Positions 21,151 to 31,534 of a stretch of DNA of 64,000 bases are shown here, piece after piece (positions within the stretch are counted from its first letter, which is position 1; each line of letters begins with the position of its first letter). The stretch is from Aureobasidium sp. EXF-3400. Its lineage: Eukaryota; Ascomycota; Dothideomycetes; Dothideales; Saccotheciaceae. Location: assembly GCA_024195585.1 (NCBI GenBank), contig SWBL01000089.1, forward strand, positions 90,628 through 154,627, in the 5' to 3' direction. Both the position numbers and the translations under genes were made by a program. The notes under the pieces are model-generated. The model ran no database searches and was not told the origin of the DNA. It saw only the letters and a list, made by a program, of their open reading frames with translations.

Positions 21151-22284
21151 TTACTCAGATCGAGGACTGGGACAATGTTCTGAGAGACAACCAAAGGTCG
21201 CCCAAGCATGTTTCAGCGGTAGGTCGTCATTCTGCTCAGCCGACATCATATCCTCAATCGCTTTCAAAAACTTCCGGACATAATCTGGCTCGGCTCGAGA
21301 CAAGTGAAAAAACCGGTCAGGAACCATATGTGGGATGGAGGTTGCCGTCTCACGGAGAACTTTGAGCCAATTCCTGATCTCTGCGCGTGCCTCTGAGTAG
21401 ATCACTCTTTCAGAGCCCTCGGCAGAGCGTCTCTCCATAGGTTTCCTCATCTCGTCCAGGGTCTTGCCGAACAATACGGTTGCTATCTCCAGAAAGACGA
21501 ATCCCAAACTGACAACGTCCCACTCCAATCCTCGTTTGCTTTCCTCTGAATCGTCTTTCGCCGAATCTTTCCAGACATCTTTCGAGGAGTACATTACAGT
21601 GCCTTCCAAGCTGCCATAAGTTATCACTTCTTTGTTATCATTGTAAGCTTTCGAAATGTCAAAATCAGCCAGTATGACATTGTCAACTCTGTCGATAAGG
21701 ATGTTTGCTGGCTTGATGTCTCGGTGTTTGATGGGTCGGTCCTGCTTATGAAGAAATAGCACTGTTCTGCAGAGGCAGGCGAAGTACGGCAGAAGTTTGT
21801 GTATGGCAGGGTGTGGGGACCAAGTCATATCCGGCTGTTGTTGATGAACTCTGTTGTGTTCCGAGATGCCCTCAAGAAAATCCTGAAGGTTATGTGCAGC
21901 TAGAGGGAACACCAAGATTCCGTATTCAAGTTTGTTCTTTCTTGAAACTTGGGAGAAACTGCCGAGAACAGCTGCTATATGCTTGTGTCGCAGACTTCTG
22001 AGGATGTTCAGTTCGTTCTTTAGCCTCGCAACGTTGGGGGGTGATTTCATTATCTTCGCAGCCACACGGTCTCGCTCGCCGTCTGCTGTGACAAGCTGGG
22101 TCAACAGGATGTATGATTTATCAGACCAATCTAGTAAATCGCCCATCAGCTGTACTGGGACTGGTTCATAGTCAATTCCAACTTCAGGGCCCTGGGTTCC
22201 ATCCGAACGTGTCCAATAGAACTTTGGCTCCCTGTTGAGGAACTGCTCGAGCGTGAGGTTTGATGCTGAAACTGGTGGACTCAT
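21151..22284 (-). CDS. Serine/threonine protein kinase (fungal accessory type)
   Basis: 377-residue single-exon kinase. The ATP-binding Lys is in VAAKIM (Lys77), the catalytic loop is HRDIKPANIL (residues 187-196), and the metal-binding motif is DFD (207-209) in place of DFG. EGTVMYSSKDVW stands where GTxxYxAPE is usual. A normal glycine-rich loop is not seen; residues 58-70 are YILLTQLVTADGE. Lys, HRD and the DFx Asp are kept, so activity is possible, but the altered loop and APE region make a weak or specialised kinase likely. It resembles stand-alone kinases found near NLR and heterokaryon-incompatibility genes in filamentous fungi. It lies between a patatin remnant and a HeLo-pseudokinase gene. 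Confidence 0.85.
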   Translation of the reverse strand: MSPPVSASNLTLEQFLNREPKFYWTRSDGTQGPEVGIDYEPVPVQLMGDLLDWSDKSYILLTQLVTADGERDRVAAKIMKSPPNVARLKNELNILRSLRHKHIAAVLGSFSQVSRKNKLEYGILVFPLAAHNLQDFLEGISEHNRVHQQQPDMTWSPHPAIHKLLPYFACLCRTVLFLHKQDRPIKHRDIKPANILIDRVDNVILADFDISKAYNDNKEVITYGSLEGTVMYSSKDVWKDSAKDDSEESKRGLEWDVVSLGFVFLEIATVLFGKTLDEMRKPMERRSAEGSERVIYSEARAEIRNWLKVLRETATSIPHMVPDRFFHLSRAEPDYVRKFLKAIEDMMSAEQNDDLPLKHAWATFGCLSEHCPSPRSE

Positions 22285-22865
22285 ATCTAGGGGTATTCGT
22301 CAAGGATCGATCGTTGCGATGTTTAAAGCGGTTATGCGGTTGGACTCGACTCTGCGCAAGAAGGATGGATTGCTCGATAGGAATTAACGTTGGATACACA
22401 GAAGCTTTAATCTTTGACAAAGTCTGGAGCCAGATACCAGACTCTCCAAGAAATCGGAAATCTAACCAGGCTGCATACTAGAGTGTATTAACCACCCCTC
22501 AGACGTGGAGTGTGAAGCGGTGATTCCCCCCAATTGCAGGTCGTACTAATCTTTCGGCTGCATCTTCGACCAATGATTGACGCTATCAATAGCTGCAGTA
22601 TCGGTTCAGGCCGCCTCGCATGGCATCTACCAACGTACCTGGTGTTCGACCTATCATGGCCAAACACGTCTTTGAACTAGCGACCCGCGAGAAGAACAAG
22701 ACGGTCATGTCCGAACTATCACAGATGGCCCCTCAACTGTCGGTCAAAGCCAGAACAGTCTCATAACTGGATTACTCGGCAGTCACCTCTGACCTCTTGC
22801 CGCACAAAACTGTTTGACGAGCATCTAACAACACTTCAACTTTTTTTCGAACCAGTGTGTTTCCC
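22285..22865. promoter_or_regulatory. Divergent intergenic region, kinase / HeLo-pseudokinase
   Basis: 581 bp between two divergently transcribed genes with immunity-type domains. One 48-codon ORF (22621-22767) has no support and is not called. No motif identified. Confidence 0.35.
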
Positions 22866-24074
22866 ATGGATGCAGGATTGGGAGCAACCTCACTGGTGCT
22901 GGAGCTCTTCGAGATAGCTACCAAAGGTCAGTGCAGGTCGCGAGATGGGCGATCTCTGCTGATACTATACAGCATACGGCCTGTTCAAATGTGCAGCGAG
23001 GGCTGATATCGAGGTCAAGACTTTTGTCCTGCGTCTCAAATTTGAACAAGCAAGGCTGTCCAGGTGGGGAGAAGTGGTTGGATTGTGCCCGACCAGCAAC
23101 TCGCCAACCTTCGCTCGCTACCTTAAGACGCATGAGTCTTTGGTAATAGATGTCTTGAAGCATATTAAAAAGGTGCTGGATCGTCTCAATGAGTTGACAA
23201 CAACCTACTACGGCCCGTCACAGAAATCTGGATCCAGCTCAGATGCAAATATCACACGTACAACCGACATCTCTGGACCATTGGAACAGTCTTCTGCCGT
23301 TCAAGTACTCTACGAAGAGCTTACAGAAGAGAGCCGCCGTAACGTAGCGCTAGCTTCGCTCAAGCATCCTCGGGGATTGAATCACCTGTTTCGACTTGCA
23401 GAAGATGTGTTTGTCGTAACAAAGGATCCATGTTCAACCAACAGGACGTTGGTATTGGAAGCAAATTCGTGATTGCTCGACAGATTGCCGATAGCTTACT
23501 ATACCTACATGCTGTGAACTGGCTCCACAAAGGTTTGCGAAGTGCAGGCATTGTGTTTGTCGGCTCCGCGTCTGTCCTCAAGGAGGGGCTAGGAAGACTA
23601 CTCATGTCAGGCATTGGATTCTCCGGGCCATCGGATAACTCATTCACATCAATTGGACCTCCACACGACAGCAAATGGTTTCTGTACTGTCATCCAGGAT
23701 ATCTCGATTCAGGCAGAAAGAATGGGTATCGCAAATCCTACGACATCTATAGCCTCGGCATCATCTTGATTGAGATTGCTCATTGGAAGCCCATTGATCG
23801 AATCTTACAATCGCTACGCAGTGGTCGAGATTCTGCACTGGGTGAAGAAAGACAAGATACTCGAGCTCGCATCCTAGACAATGACAGCGTTCTCAAGCAA
23901 GTCCGCCTGAACATGGGTCCTCTATACTTCGAAGCTACTAGAGCTTGCATAGAAGGGCTAACGGCTTTTGGCTTGGGTAGTGATGTCGATGAGTCGAATC
24001 CTTATGTGGCTGCAGTACTCCAGCGGGCTTTCATCGAGGTGGTTGTGGACCCTTTAAGGAATGTCAGAATCTGA
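22866..24074 (+). CDS. HeLo-domain pseudokinase, with frame break
   Basis: Exon 1 (22866-22926) and exon 2 (from 22973) encode an N-terminal HeLo domain, the four-helix-bundle domain of HET-s. The hallmark is RLKFEQARLSRWGEVVGL (about residues 41-58), close to the RLDIAKARLSRWGEAV of HET-s. In this family HeLo domains perturb membranes and cause cell death on activation. The frame stops at 23470-23472, while a kinase-like C-lobe continues in another frame from about 23430 to TGA 24074: LLYLHAVNWLHKGLRS, DIYSLGIILIEIAHWKP. The HRD motif is HKG and no DFG is seen, so it is a pseudokinase. The break may be a frameshift deletion, or a weak 68-nt intron (23418-23485) that keeps frame but removes conserved residues. 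I do not reconstruct the product. It faces the kinase gene at 22284 head to head. Confidence 0.75.
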
Positions 24075-24545
24075 AATCCATCACGGACAAGTACCAAGGA
24101 GAGAGTATGTTGCAGTACACAGAAATTCAGCATCTGTACTTTTTTTCCTTGTTGATTGCATGATCTGTGTTCCTTGTCCCTCTGCCTGTGTGCTATAGAC
24201 CGTCACAGTCTCCCAGGCAGCGGCCTGAAGCTTTTGTTGGACCTTTGTAGTGGTCAAGGTGGTGCGTTTCCCTACGTTATTCTTTTTTAGCGACCTAGTA
24301 AAACCGAGAATCACTCTCGAAGCCCTTCAGTCGCTCTTGGGACACTATGCGTATGTAGCGTGATTTTAGATATTTTCCCCTGACGCTACATTTCTTGCTG
24401 GTAAGTGTGAATGACAAGAGATGCCACGAGTTCAAGAAGTCGCTACTTGAAGCTATTTATGCCACAGCCTGCTCGAATAGTATAGACAATCAAGACGTTG
24501 GAGATGGATACTAAAAACCAGACTAATTTTCTTGCAGCAGTCGCC
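24075..24545. other. Intergenic region between convergent genes
   Basis: 471 bp joining the 3' ends of the HeLo-pseudokinase (plus) and a hypothetical protein gene (minus). No gene or repeat recognised. Confidence 0.4.
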
Positions 24546-25727
24546 TTATTTGAACTTTGGGTAAGGTAGTCTTCTGGCAGAGTTGCCTGGTGCGAAGATT
24601 CCTTCTCTGTCTGTACGGTCTCCGTATTGTTGTGGCCGAGGAAAGATCTCGCTTTGAGCTGCAGTGATCACAGCGGCGTCGTCATATCTTCCAAGTAGTT
24701 TCAATTCCTCAGAAACGTGAGTCGCGAAGTACCAAAATCGTAACCTCGTCCTGTCGGACTTGATTTGGCGTAGTGGGTGATTGGGGTCATACAACGCACT
24801 CTTAAACACGGCCAGAGCGGGCTCCGGATCTGGCGCGCGAACATGATACATGACCGCCTGCGCGCGTTCCAACGGATGCCCGTCCATAAGACCAAGTTCT
24901 TGAAGCGCCCTGTCCCATAGTTCGACGCTAGTATCAGGCCATTTAGAACTCCAGGTCCTCCCTCCATTTATTAGTGGGCTCGTCTGGTTCGCCTCGAGGA
25001 ATCTACATGTGCTCAACTGTCCTCTCAACCAAGACGCCGCACCCATGAGATAACCGAACAGTTTTCTTGAGCGCAAAAAAGCTTCCAGCGCATGGTCAAG
25101 AGACCTGTTCGCCGAATGCTTGGCTTTTGACATGAGAAGACCTTTGAGAGCCGTATCTCGCCATTCATATCGAACAGATCTGGGTAGGTTGTTTGGCCGA
25201 GGTGACTCGCACTGCGTCCAACGCCAGATCTCTTCTTCTTGACCCTCATGCACGAGTAGATCGACCATAGCGTATACAAGGTCATTGTCATCCGGATAAG
25301 TAAGGTCGCCTCTTTGATCCCAAAGCCATGCTAAGGCGGCTTGTCCTAGCTTTGCTTCGATATCACCTCGGTGGTTGGCTTCTGTCAAGCATACACCAGC
25401 TGATAGCTTTGACAGAGTTCCGTCGCGTAATCTAGACCTGAAGAGCGCCTCTGGAAGTTCACCCTCATTGATGGCTCTCCTACAGGCAAATGCATCGGCC
25501 TTCTCTTCAGGAGTCAATGGTCGAGCTCCGGGTGTTTGTCGCCTCCAGATTCCCGAAACAGGGTCAGCCACAACAGGTCTGTTCCTTTTCGCAGTCCATG
25601 AAAGGACGTGCATAGAGCGTGATGTACAGGGCAGATCAGGAGACCATAGGTGTGCTCGAGATTTGATTGATCGGCAAGATGAGCATAGCAGTTCAATAAC
25701 GAGCCCAGCACGATGAAGTCTGAGCAT
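24546..25727 (-). CDS. Hypothetical protein, possible mitochondrial
   Basis: 393 residues in one exon from a true ATG. I do not recognise the family. The first 50 residues are rich in Arg, Ser, Leu and Cys with almost no acids, which suits a mitochondrial presequence. The rest is largely helical with many Trp and Leu (AALAWLWDQRGDLTYPDD, EEEIWRWTQCE, SVELWDRALQELGLMDG, EPALAVFKSAL), a periodicity reminiscent of TPR or PPR-like helical repeats. A Pro/Arg-rich tail ends the protein. Codon use looks ordinary. The position at the edge of the accessory block gives no functional hint. Confidence 0.75.
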   Translation of the reverse strand: MLRLHRAGLVIELLCSSCRSIKSRAHLWSPDLPCTSRSMHVLSWTAKRNRPVVADPVSGIWRRQTPGARPLTPEEKADAFACRRAINEGELPEALFRSRLRDGTLSKLSAGVCLTEANHRGDIEAKLGQAALAWLWDQRGDLTYPDDNDLVYAMVDLLVHEGQEEEIWRWTQCESPRPNNLPRSVRYEWRDTALKGLLMSKAKHSANRSLDHALEAFLRSRKLFGYLMGAASWLRGQLSTCRFLEANQTSPLINGGRTWSSKWPDTSVELWDRALQELGLMDGHPLERAQAVMYHVRAPDPEPALAVFKSALYDPNHPLRQIKSDRTRLRFWYFATHVSEELKLLGRYDDAAVITAAQSEIFPRPQQYGDRTDREGIFAPGNSARRLPYPKFK

Positions 25728-26584
25728 ATTTGCTAGCTATACCAGAGCGTCTAGAGGTGGAAGCTGGTAAAAGTGGATAGCAGCCTGAAGATTGCTGTGG
25801 TGGCACAGCCGCCAAGACCTGTGTGACATCGTCTAATCTATGTTTTGATCTCATGTTGCCTTCGTACTCTTGGACTTGAAGCCCTGGACTTGCAGGAAGT
25901 GAGTTGCTGTTTATGCTTCCCGTGCGCTAAAGAATGTTCGTGTCCCGAGGGACGAGGGATTCAGTCGGAGGCCAGGGCTATTAGCAGCTGTTGAAATACA
26001 CAGTTGCGTTCTGAAAACGACTCTGGTCATGGAAATAGACTCCAAAGGGTTCTCTCTGTAATGATCTCATCCTTTGTGAAGGTATTCTGCATTTCTGCAG
26101 ATGCACTGTGACGGTCTCCTGCACACAGGAAGGTGTAGTCACTCGAAAGAACTGTCTTCTTGGTGTCGATCTCGATATCTCGCCGACATCGCAGTTCAGT
26201 CTCCAGAGATGTCTCGGGGTGAGAAGGCCGCGTTGTGGGGTCAATTGTGCCTCGGCTTTTATATCTCAGAGCAATTGCTCGAACTAACAATCGTGACAAC
26301 GATAGGATAGCTGAATACCACAAGCTGACTCTAATACTTGCGTAATGCCTTCTCGCTAGCAATGCTTGCTCTGACTCTGCAGAACCGCAGGTGGCAGATC
26401 GTTCAGCCAAAAGATGGCATAACCGGCTCATCGGCATACCGCATCTGATCGGACCCCGCAATGAGACAGCGAGCAGCTCCCCGCAATATCCGCTGGCCCC
26501 CCAATGATGATGCATGTCAAAACATATCGTGAGGGCCCTTGATTCCTCTTTCTACATCTTCTTTCTCGACCCATATCTGTAACA
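25728..26584. promoter_or_regulatory. Divergent intergenic region
   Basis: 857 bp between the hypothetical mitochondrial protein (minus) and the transhydrogenase (plus). Minus-strand ORFs at 25981-26244 and 26027-26515 overlap in different frames with no family signal and are not called. Presumably contains both promoters. Confidence 0.4.
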
Positions 26585-28114
26585 ATGGCAGCCGTTCGCA
26601 TAGCACCAACCAGAGCAGCAAGAGCACTCAATCTCTTGCGGGCAGTAGGCACACACGGTCCAGGATGTCCATGCCACAGCAACCCAGGACACCACCACAA
26701 TCCTCTTAGCATATCTCAAGGACGTCGTGCACTCGCGACACCTATCGACTACTCGCAACAGAAAGAGTATGCTTTTGAGATGGCAGCATCGAGCATTCGA
26801 TTTGGAGCTGGCTGTACCAAGGAGGTTGGCATGGACTTCAAGAACATGGGTGCCAAGAAGGTCATGATCGTGACCGATAGCACTGTCTTGCACTTGACTG
26901 CCATGAAGCAAGTACAGGAAGGCCTTGATAGAGAAGGAATCAAGTACGAGATTTACAGCAATTGTCGAGTCGAGCCCAAGGACCATTCGTAAGTCTTGTC
27001 GCATGATCTTGAACAGAGAAAGACTTCGATGCTTACTTCGTCTAGGATCAAGGAAGCAATTGCATTCGCCAAACCCCACGCTCCGGACGCCTTTCTTGCT
27101 GTCGGAGGCGGTTCAGTCATTGACACGGCGAAACTCATGAACCTTTATACATCCTTCCCTGAGGCTGACTTCCTGGACTTCGTCAACGCCCCTCTTGGTA
27201 AAGGACTGCCTATTCAGGGCAAGCTGAAGCCGCTTGTCGCAGTGCCCACAACAGCAGGAACTGGCTCTGAGACCACAGGCACGGCCATTTTCGATCTAGT
27301 GTCAAGGAAGGCAAAGACTGGTATCGCACATCGTAACCTGAAGCCAACGCTGGGCATATGCGATCCTCTCAACACTCGTACCATGCCTTCTGCTGTGCAC
27401 GCATCAAGTGGTCTCGACGTTCTTTGTCACTCTCTGGAATCTTGGACGGCCATTCCTTACCACGAACGTGTACCAAGACCTCGCAACCCCATCGAACGAC
27501 CTGCATACCAGGGTGCCAACCCTATCTCAGACATCTTCAGTCTGCAGGCCTTGAGGGATACAGTCAAGTACTTGCCCAGAGCGGTCAAGGACCCTGATGA
27601 TCACGAAGCACAGAGCAAGATGCTGTTGGCAGCAACCCTGGCAGGTGTTGGTTTCGGTAATGCAGGTGTTCATTTGTGCCACGGCATGAGTTATCCTGTC
27701 AGCGGTCAAAATCCAGGCTACAAGCACAACGGTTACGAGGTCGACCACCCAATCATCCCTCACGGTGTCAGTGTCGCGGTCACCGCACCTGCCGTTTTCA
27801 AGTTTACCGGAGCAAGCAACCCAGAAAGACATCTTGCAGCAGCTGAGTGCTTCGGTGTAGACATCAGCCAAGTGAAGAAGGAAAGTGCAGGAGAAGTCCT
27901 GAGTGAAGCACTGGCCAAGTTCCTGGTTGACCTGGGTGATCAGCCCAGAGGACTGAAGGACCTAGGCTTTGGCAGAAGCGACGTGGATCAGCTGGTCGAG
28001 GGAACTATGCCACAAGCAAGAGTACTCATGTTGGCACCTAACTTGGATATGCAGAATGTGGATGAGGAGAGGGCACAGTTGCGAGACCTCTTTGAAGACG
28101 CCATGGAATACTAA
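26585..28114 (+). CDS. ADHFE1: Hydroxyacid-oxoacid transhydrogenase, mitochondrial (Fe-ADH family)
   Basis: Iron-dependent alcohol-dehydrogenase-family enzyme that couples oxidation of 4-hydroxybutyrate (or similar) to reduction of 2-oxoglutarate, in mitochondria. Exons 26585-26988 and 27046-28114; the intron gtaagt...tag splits a Ser codon; 490 residues. The presequence is Arg/Ala-rich with a His/Cys patch. ADHFE1-type marks are the start of the catalytic part YAFEMAASSIRFGAG, the NAD-binding GGGSVIDTAKLMNLY, PTTAGTGSETTGTAIFD and NVCHGMSYPVSG-like LCHGMSYPVSG, then HPIIPHGVSVAVTAPAVF with iron-ligand His residues. Length and order match animal and fungal HOT proteins. Confidence 0.92.
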
Positions 28115-28600
28115 GGATGAGAGAAAGGAAGGCAAGAAGCTGATGGAAAAGGAGGCTGGGCTGCTTGGTTTGGAGCTTGGACACAGTAAGGCAGCGATGG
28201 CTTTGTTGCTTGACCATCTTTTTGGCAGATTGATATAACAAATGCATGTATGAGAATTTGACGCACTGTATTATGATCTGTATTCATCGTCCATTCATAT
28301 CAATAGTTCTTCCCATAATTAAAACCTCTGTGAGGAAGTTGGATGGAACAAGATGTAGCCTTGGCATTCGGGGGTCGTGCGCCTCACAGATGCAGACAGA
28401 CGGGCTTTGGCAGCTGCGGTGGCAGGAGTAAACGACGTGGAAGCTCACTTCTCCTTCACATTAACCTCTCCGCCTTCTTTCACATTGTTCACTTGACTCT
28501 GCACCTGTGTGCTCATTGTCTTAATTCTGCTTTGCGATCTCTTTCCTTAATTTGATACCCCTCACAAAGCGCATCACACCACACCTCCGAAACATCCCTC
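28115..28600. other. Intergenic region, promoter of DUF2433 gene
   Basis: 486 bp between two plus-strand genes. The last 150 bp are C/T-rich (fungal core-promoter style) before the ATG at 28601. No gene supported. Confidence 0.4.
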
Positions 28601-30833
28601 ATGGCTGTGAGTCCGCATCTTGCGCTTAATGTGTTTGCTGTTTCATCCATGCTGATGTCTGTCCAGCAACCACCTACTCAACCGCGCTCATACAGCCAGG
28701 CCTACATCCCCAACGGCACTCCCGCTCAAGCATCTGGCCCCGTCCCCGGAGCGACGCCACTTCTCCCTAACCAAGGTCGCGTGGTGCAAGCTGGTGGCGC
28801 CAGAGTTCTCTGTATCGCCGACGTGCGAGGTGAGCAAACAGTGTTATTTGCGGAGGGGAAACGACATTGATGTGACGGGGCAGGCAATCTTCGATCTCTG
28901 AACGAACTCGCACGCAACGCAAGAGCCGACTACATCATTCACACTGGTGACTTTGGCTTCTACGACAACACTTCGCTCGACCGTATTGCTGAGAAGTGAG
29001 CCGCCTTGCTCAATCACAGTCATACATCGACTAATACCACATAGGACCCTCAAGCACGTTGCGCAATATTCTCCCCTCCTGAACGATGCTGTCAAGAATG
29101 ACATCGCCCGTGCCCCGGCCCAATCGTCAATCAAGGAGCGCTTCCAGCGCGAGAACCTCCCACTGTCAGAACTCCCACAATTCCTGAACGGTACCTACAC
29201 ACTTGAGAAGCCAGTCTATACAGTATGGGGCGCATGTGAAGACGTCTCGGTCTTGGAAAAGCTGCGCTCTGGAGAATACAAGATCAACAACCTGTTCGTC
29301 ATTGATGAGTCGCATGCCCGCCTGCTCGACATTGGTGGTGTCAAGTTGCGCCTCTTGGGTCTTGGAGGTGCTGTTGTCATGCACAAGCTGTTCGACAATG
29401 GCGAGGGTCGCACCACTATTGCTGGCGGACAGGGAACAATGTGGACCACACTCCTTCAGATCGGCGAGCTCATCGACACCGCTAACCGTGTTTACGACCC
29501 TACCGAGACCCGTGTTTTCGTCACTCACGCATCGCCTGCTCGTGAAGGTCTGCTGAATCAGCTTGCTGTGGCCCTCAAGGCTGATTTTTCCATCTCGGCC
29601 GGCTTGCACTTCCGTTACGGCAGCTCCTACAACGAATTCAGCGTCAACCCTACTCTGGATCATTACCGCGGCAAGTTGGCCGCTTCCAAGGCCTCTTTCA
29701 ACGACGTCTGGGAGACTGTCAAGAGCGAGGTCGAGCCTGCAGTTTCCGAGAACGAGTCGCAACAGCGCCTGCTTAACAATGCTCTTGACTTGGTTTCGAA
29801 GATGCCCTCTGTCGCAAACGGCGGCAACCCCTTCGGCGGTGGCTACACTGGTCCTCAGGGCGGTGTTGTTGACGAGAGCGCTTTCAAGAACATGTGGAAC
29901 TTCAACTTGGCTGATGCCGCCTTCGGCTGGCTGTTGCTCGACATTGACCAGGGCAGAATTGGTACCGAGATGAAGGCTCAGGGTTTCAACTTCTCGCACC
30001 GCGCCGGCAAGCCCGCTCAACGCCCTGCACAACCTGCTCAGGCAGCTCAAGCACCCCAACAACCCAGTGCTCCAGCCACTGCATCGGCACCTACACCCAG
30101 CAGTGTACCTACACCTTCCGGCCCTCCCGCTGCTTCGGCACCTGCTCAAGCTCCCGCGAACGCATCTTCGCGTGCTGCTGGACCTCATCAAAACGCTAGA
30201 CCCCCGGTTGCTACCCCTCAACAGGTGCCTTCTCCTGCGCCTGCCAAGCCCGCAGCAAGCCCTCAGCCTGCAGCCCCTGCCAACGGCACTCCTGCACCTG
30301 CAAAGACCGAGGAGAAGACTGCTGCCACTCCCGCCGCTGATGGCGCCCCCAAACCTCAGGAGCCTCCTAAGAGCCAGTCCATCTTCATCCCTCCCATCAA
30401 CGGCACCGATGACGAGGCCGAAGTGCGCCAGATCTTCAGCGAGGAGGATCAAAAGAAGGTTACCAAGCTTGAGAGAACTAGCAAGGGCTTCTGGATTGCA
30501 CACTTCAACTCACACGAAGAGATGCAAGAAGTCCTGAAGCGTAGCCCTGCATCGGATAGCAAGTACTCGACCTTGAGAATTAGCGAATTCAAGCAACGCC
30601 CAGCCCGTGGTGGATTCCAGGCTGGTACTTGGGGCAGCTCACGCACAGCATCAGGTCAGCAGAGCGGATACCGTAGCGGACAATCTGACAGCGAAGGCGC
30701 TCGTAGCGGACGTGGTGGCCGTGGAGGACGTGGTCGTGGTGGCATGGAGCGCGGTGGCCGTGGTGGTAGAGGTGGTGCCGGTCGTGGACCCTCTTCAGGT
30801 GCAGCTCCTGGTGGCGGCGAGTCTCAGGCATGA
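28601..30833 (+). CDS. DUF2433 metallophosphoesterase-like protein with RGG tail
   Basis: Exons 28601-28606, 28667-28829, 28884-28995 and 29045-30833; 689 residues. The first coding exon is only six bases (Met-Ala) before a gtgagt intron. The N-terminal half resembles calcineurin-like phosphoesterases: CIADVRGNLRSLNEL (Asp-x-Arg instead of Asp-x-His), IIHTGDFGFYD (GD box), VWGACEDV where GNHE is usual, and VFVTHAS for the GHTH-like box. This matches the fungal DUF2433 group. Substituted metal ligands suggest altered or lost catalysis. The centre is Ala/Pro-rich and disordered. After an IFIPPINGTDDEAEVRQIFSEE segment comes a C-terminal RGG/RG-rich tail typical of RNA-binding proteins. A role in RNA metabolism is inference. 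Confidence 0.88.
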
Positions 30834-31534
30834 TTGAAGACAACGACGACATGAAGTATGTGTGGTGCAACATGGCGGCTTCTCACAGTTGGATGCTACT
30901 CAAGGAAGCGCATTCAGGAACAGAGGCCGCGCCGCGATGAAGCGGTGCATAGAGGAGAAAGAACGAGATGAGCGCCGATTACTTGACGAATGACACGGAG
31001 GAAAAGCATAAGGGCGATCTTGGACTGAGAGAGGCTAGAAGTTCTACTAGCTACATGAGACGTTATACAGACGGAAGAACATGTAATACTACCATCCAGA
31101 GCTGTTACCTGCTTCAAGTGTTGAAAGTTGATAGCCATAGAAGATGCAATGAATGGGAATGACTCTGGTGCAGGTGTGGCTGAGCTTGGCACCGTCATCA
31201 GACGTCCTGGCGCGGGAAGCAAATGCGGAGGCGGCCAGCGGCGCGAGTCGTTCGATTGTATCAAGGCACCACCTTGATCTGCTCTGTTTCGACACAGACA
31301 TCGTCTTGAAGTGATTGATCATTTCCGTGTGGATCCAAGCAGTCTGCCTCGAACGTGCCATATCGCAACGTTCATCCATCACCGCTTCGTGGCTGAACAC
31401 TCTTCCTCCGATCACACGTCCCAGCCACCTCGGTGACTGATTGTTCGCAAGCTCGACACACGACCTCACCACAACTTCTCGCTGCGCCAGGCACGACTGA
31501 GCACACTTTTAACAAATCGAAAAGAGCTTGGAGA
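30834..31534. other. Intergenic region, NPC1 promoter and leader
   Basis: 701 bp between plus-strand genes. ORFs on both strands here lack family features. The NPC1 frame is open upstream to 31433, but the first ATG in that frame is at 31535 and starts a signal peptide. Confidence 0.4.

Noticed and set aside
22621..22767. 48-codon ORF between kinase and HeLo gene
   Set aside because: Too short, no homology recognised, lies in a divergent promoter region.
26027..26515. 162-codon minus ORF upstream of the transhydrogenase
   Set aside because: Overlaps another frame, high Arg/Cys random composition, no motif.
29166..30503. 445-codon ORF on the minus strand
   Set aside because: Lies entirely antisense to the DUF2433 gene. 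Its composition (Ser/Arg/Leu/Cys-rich) is what the complement of GC-biased codons gives. No family features.
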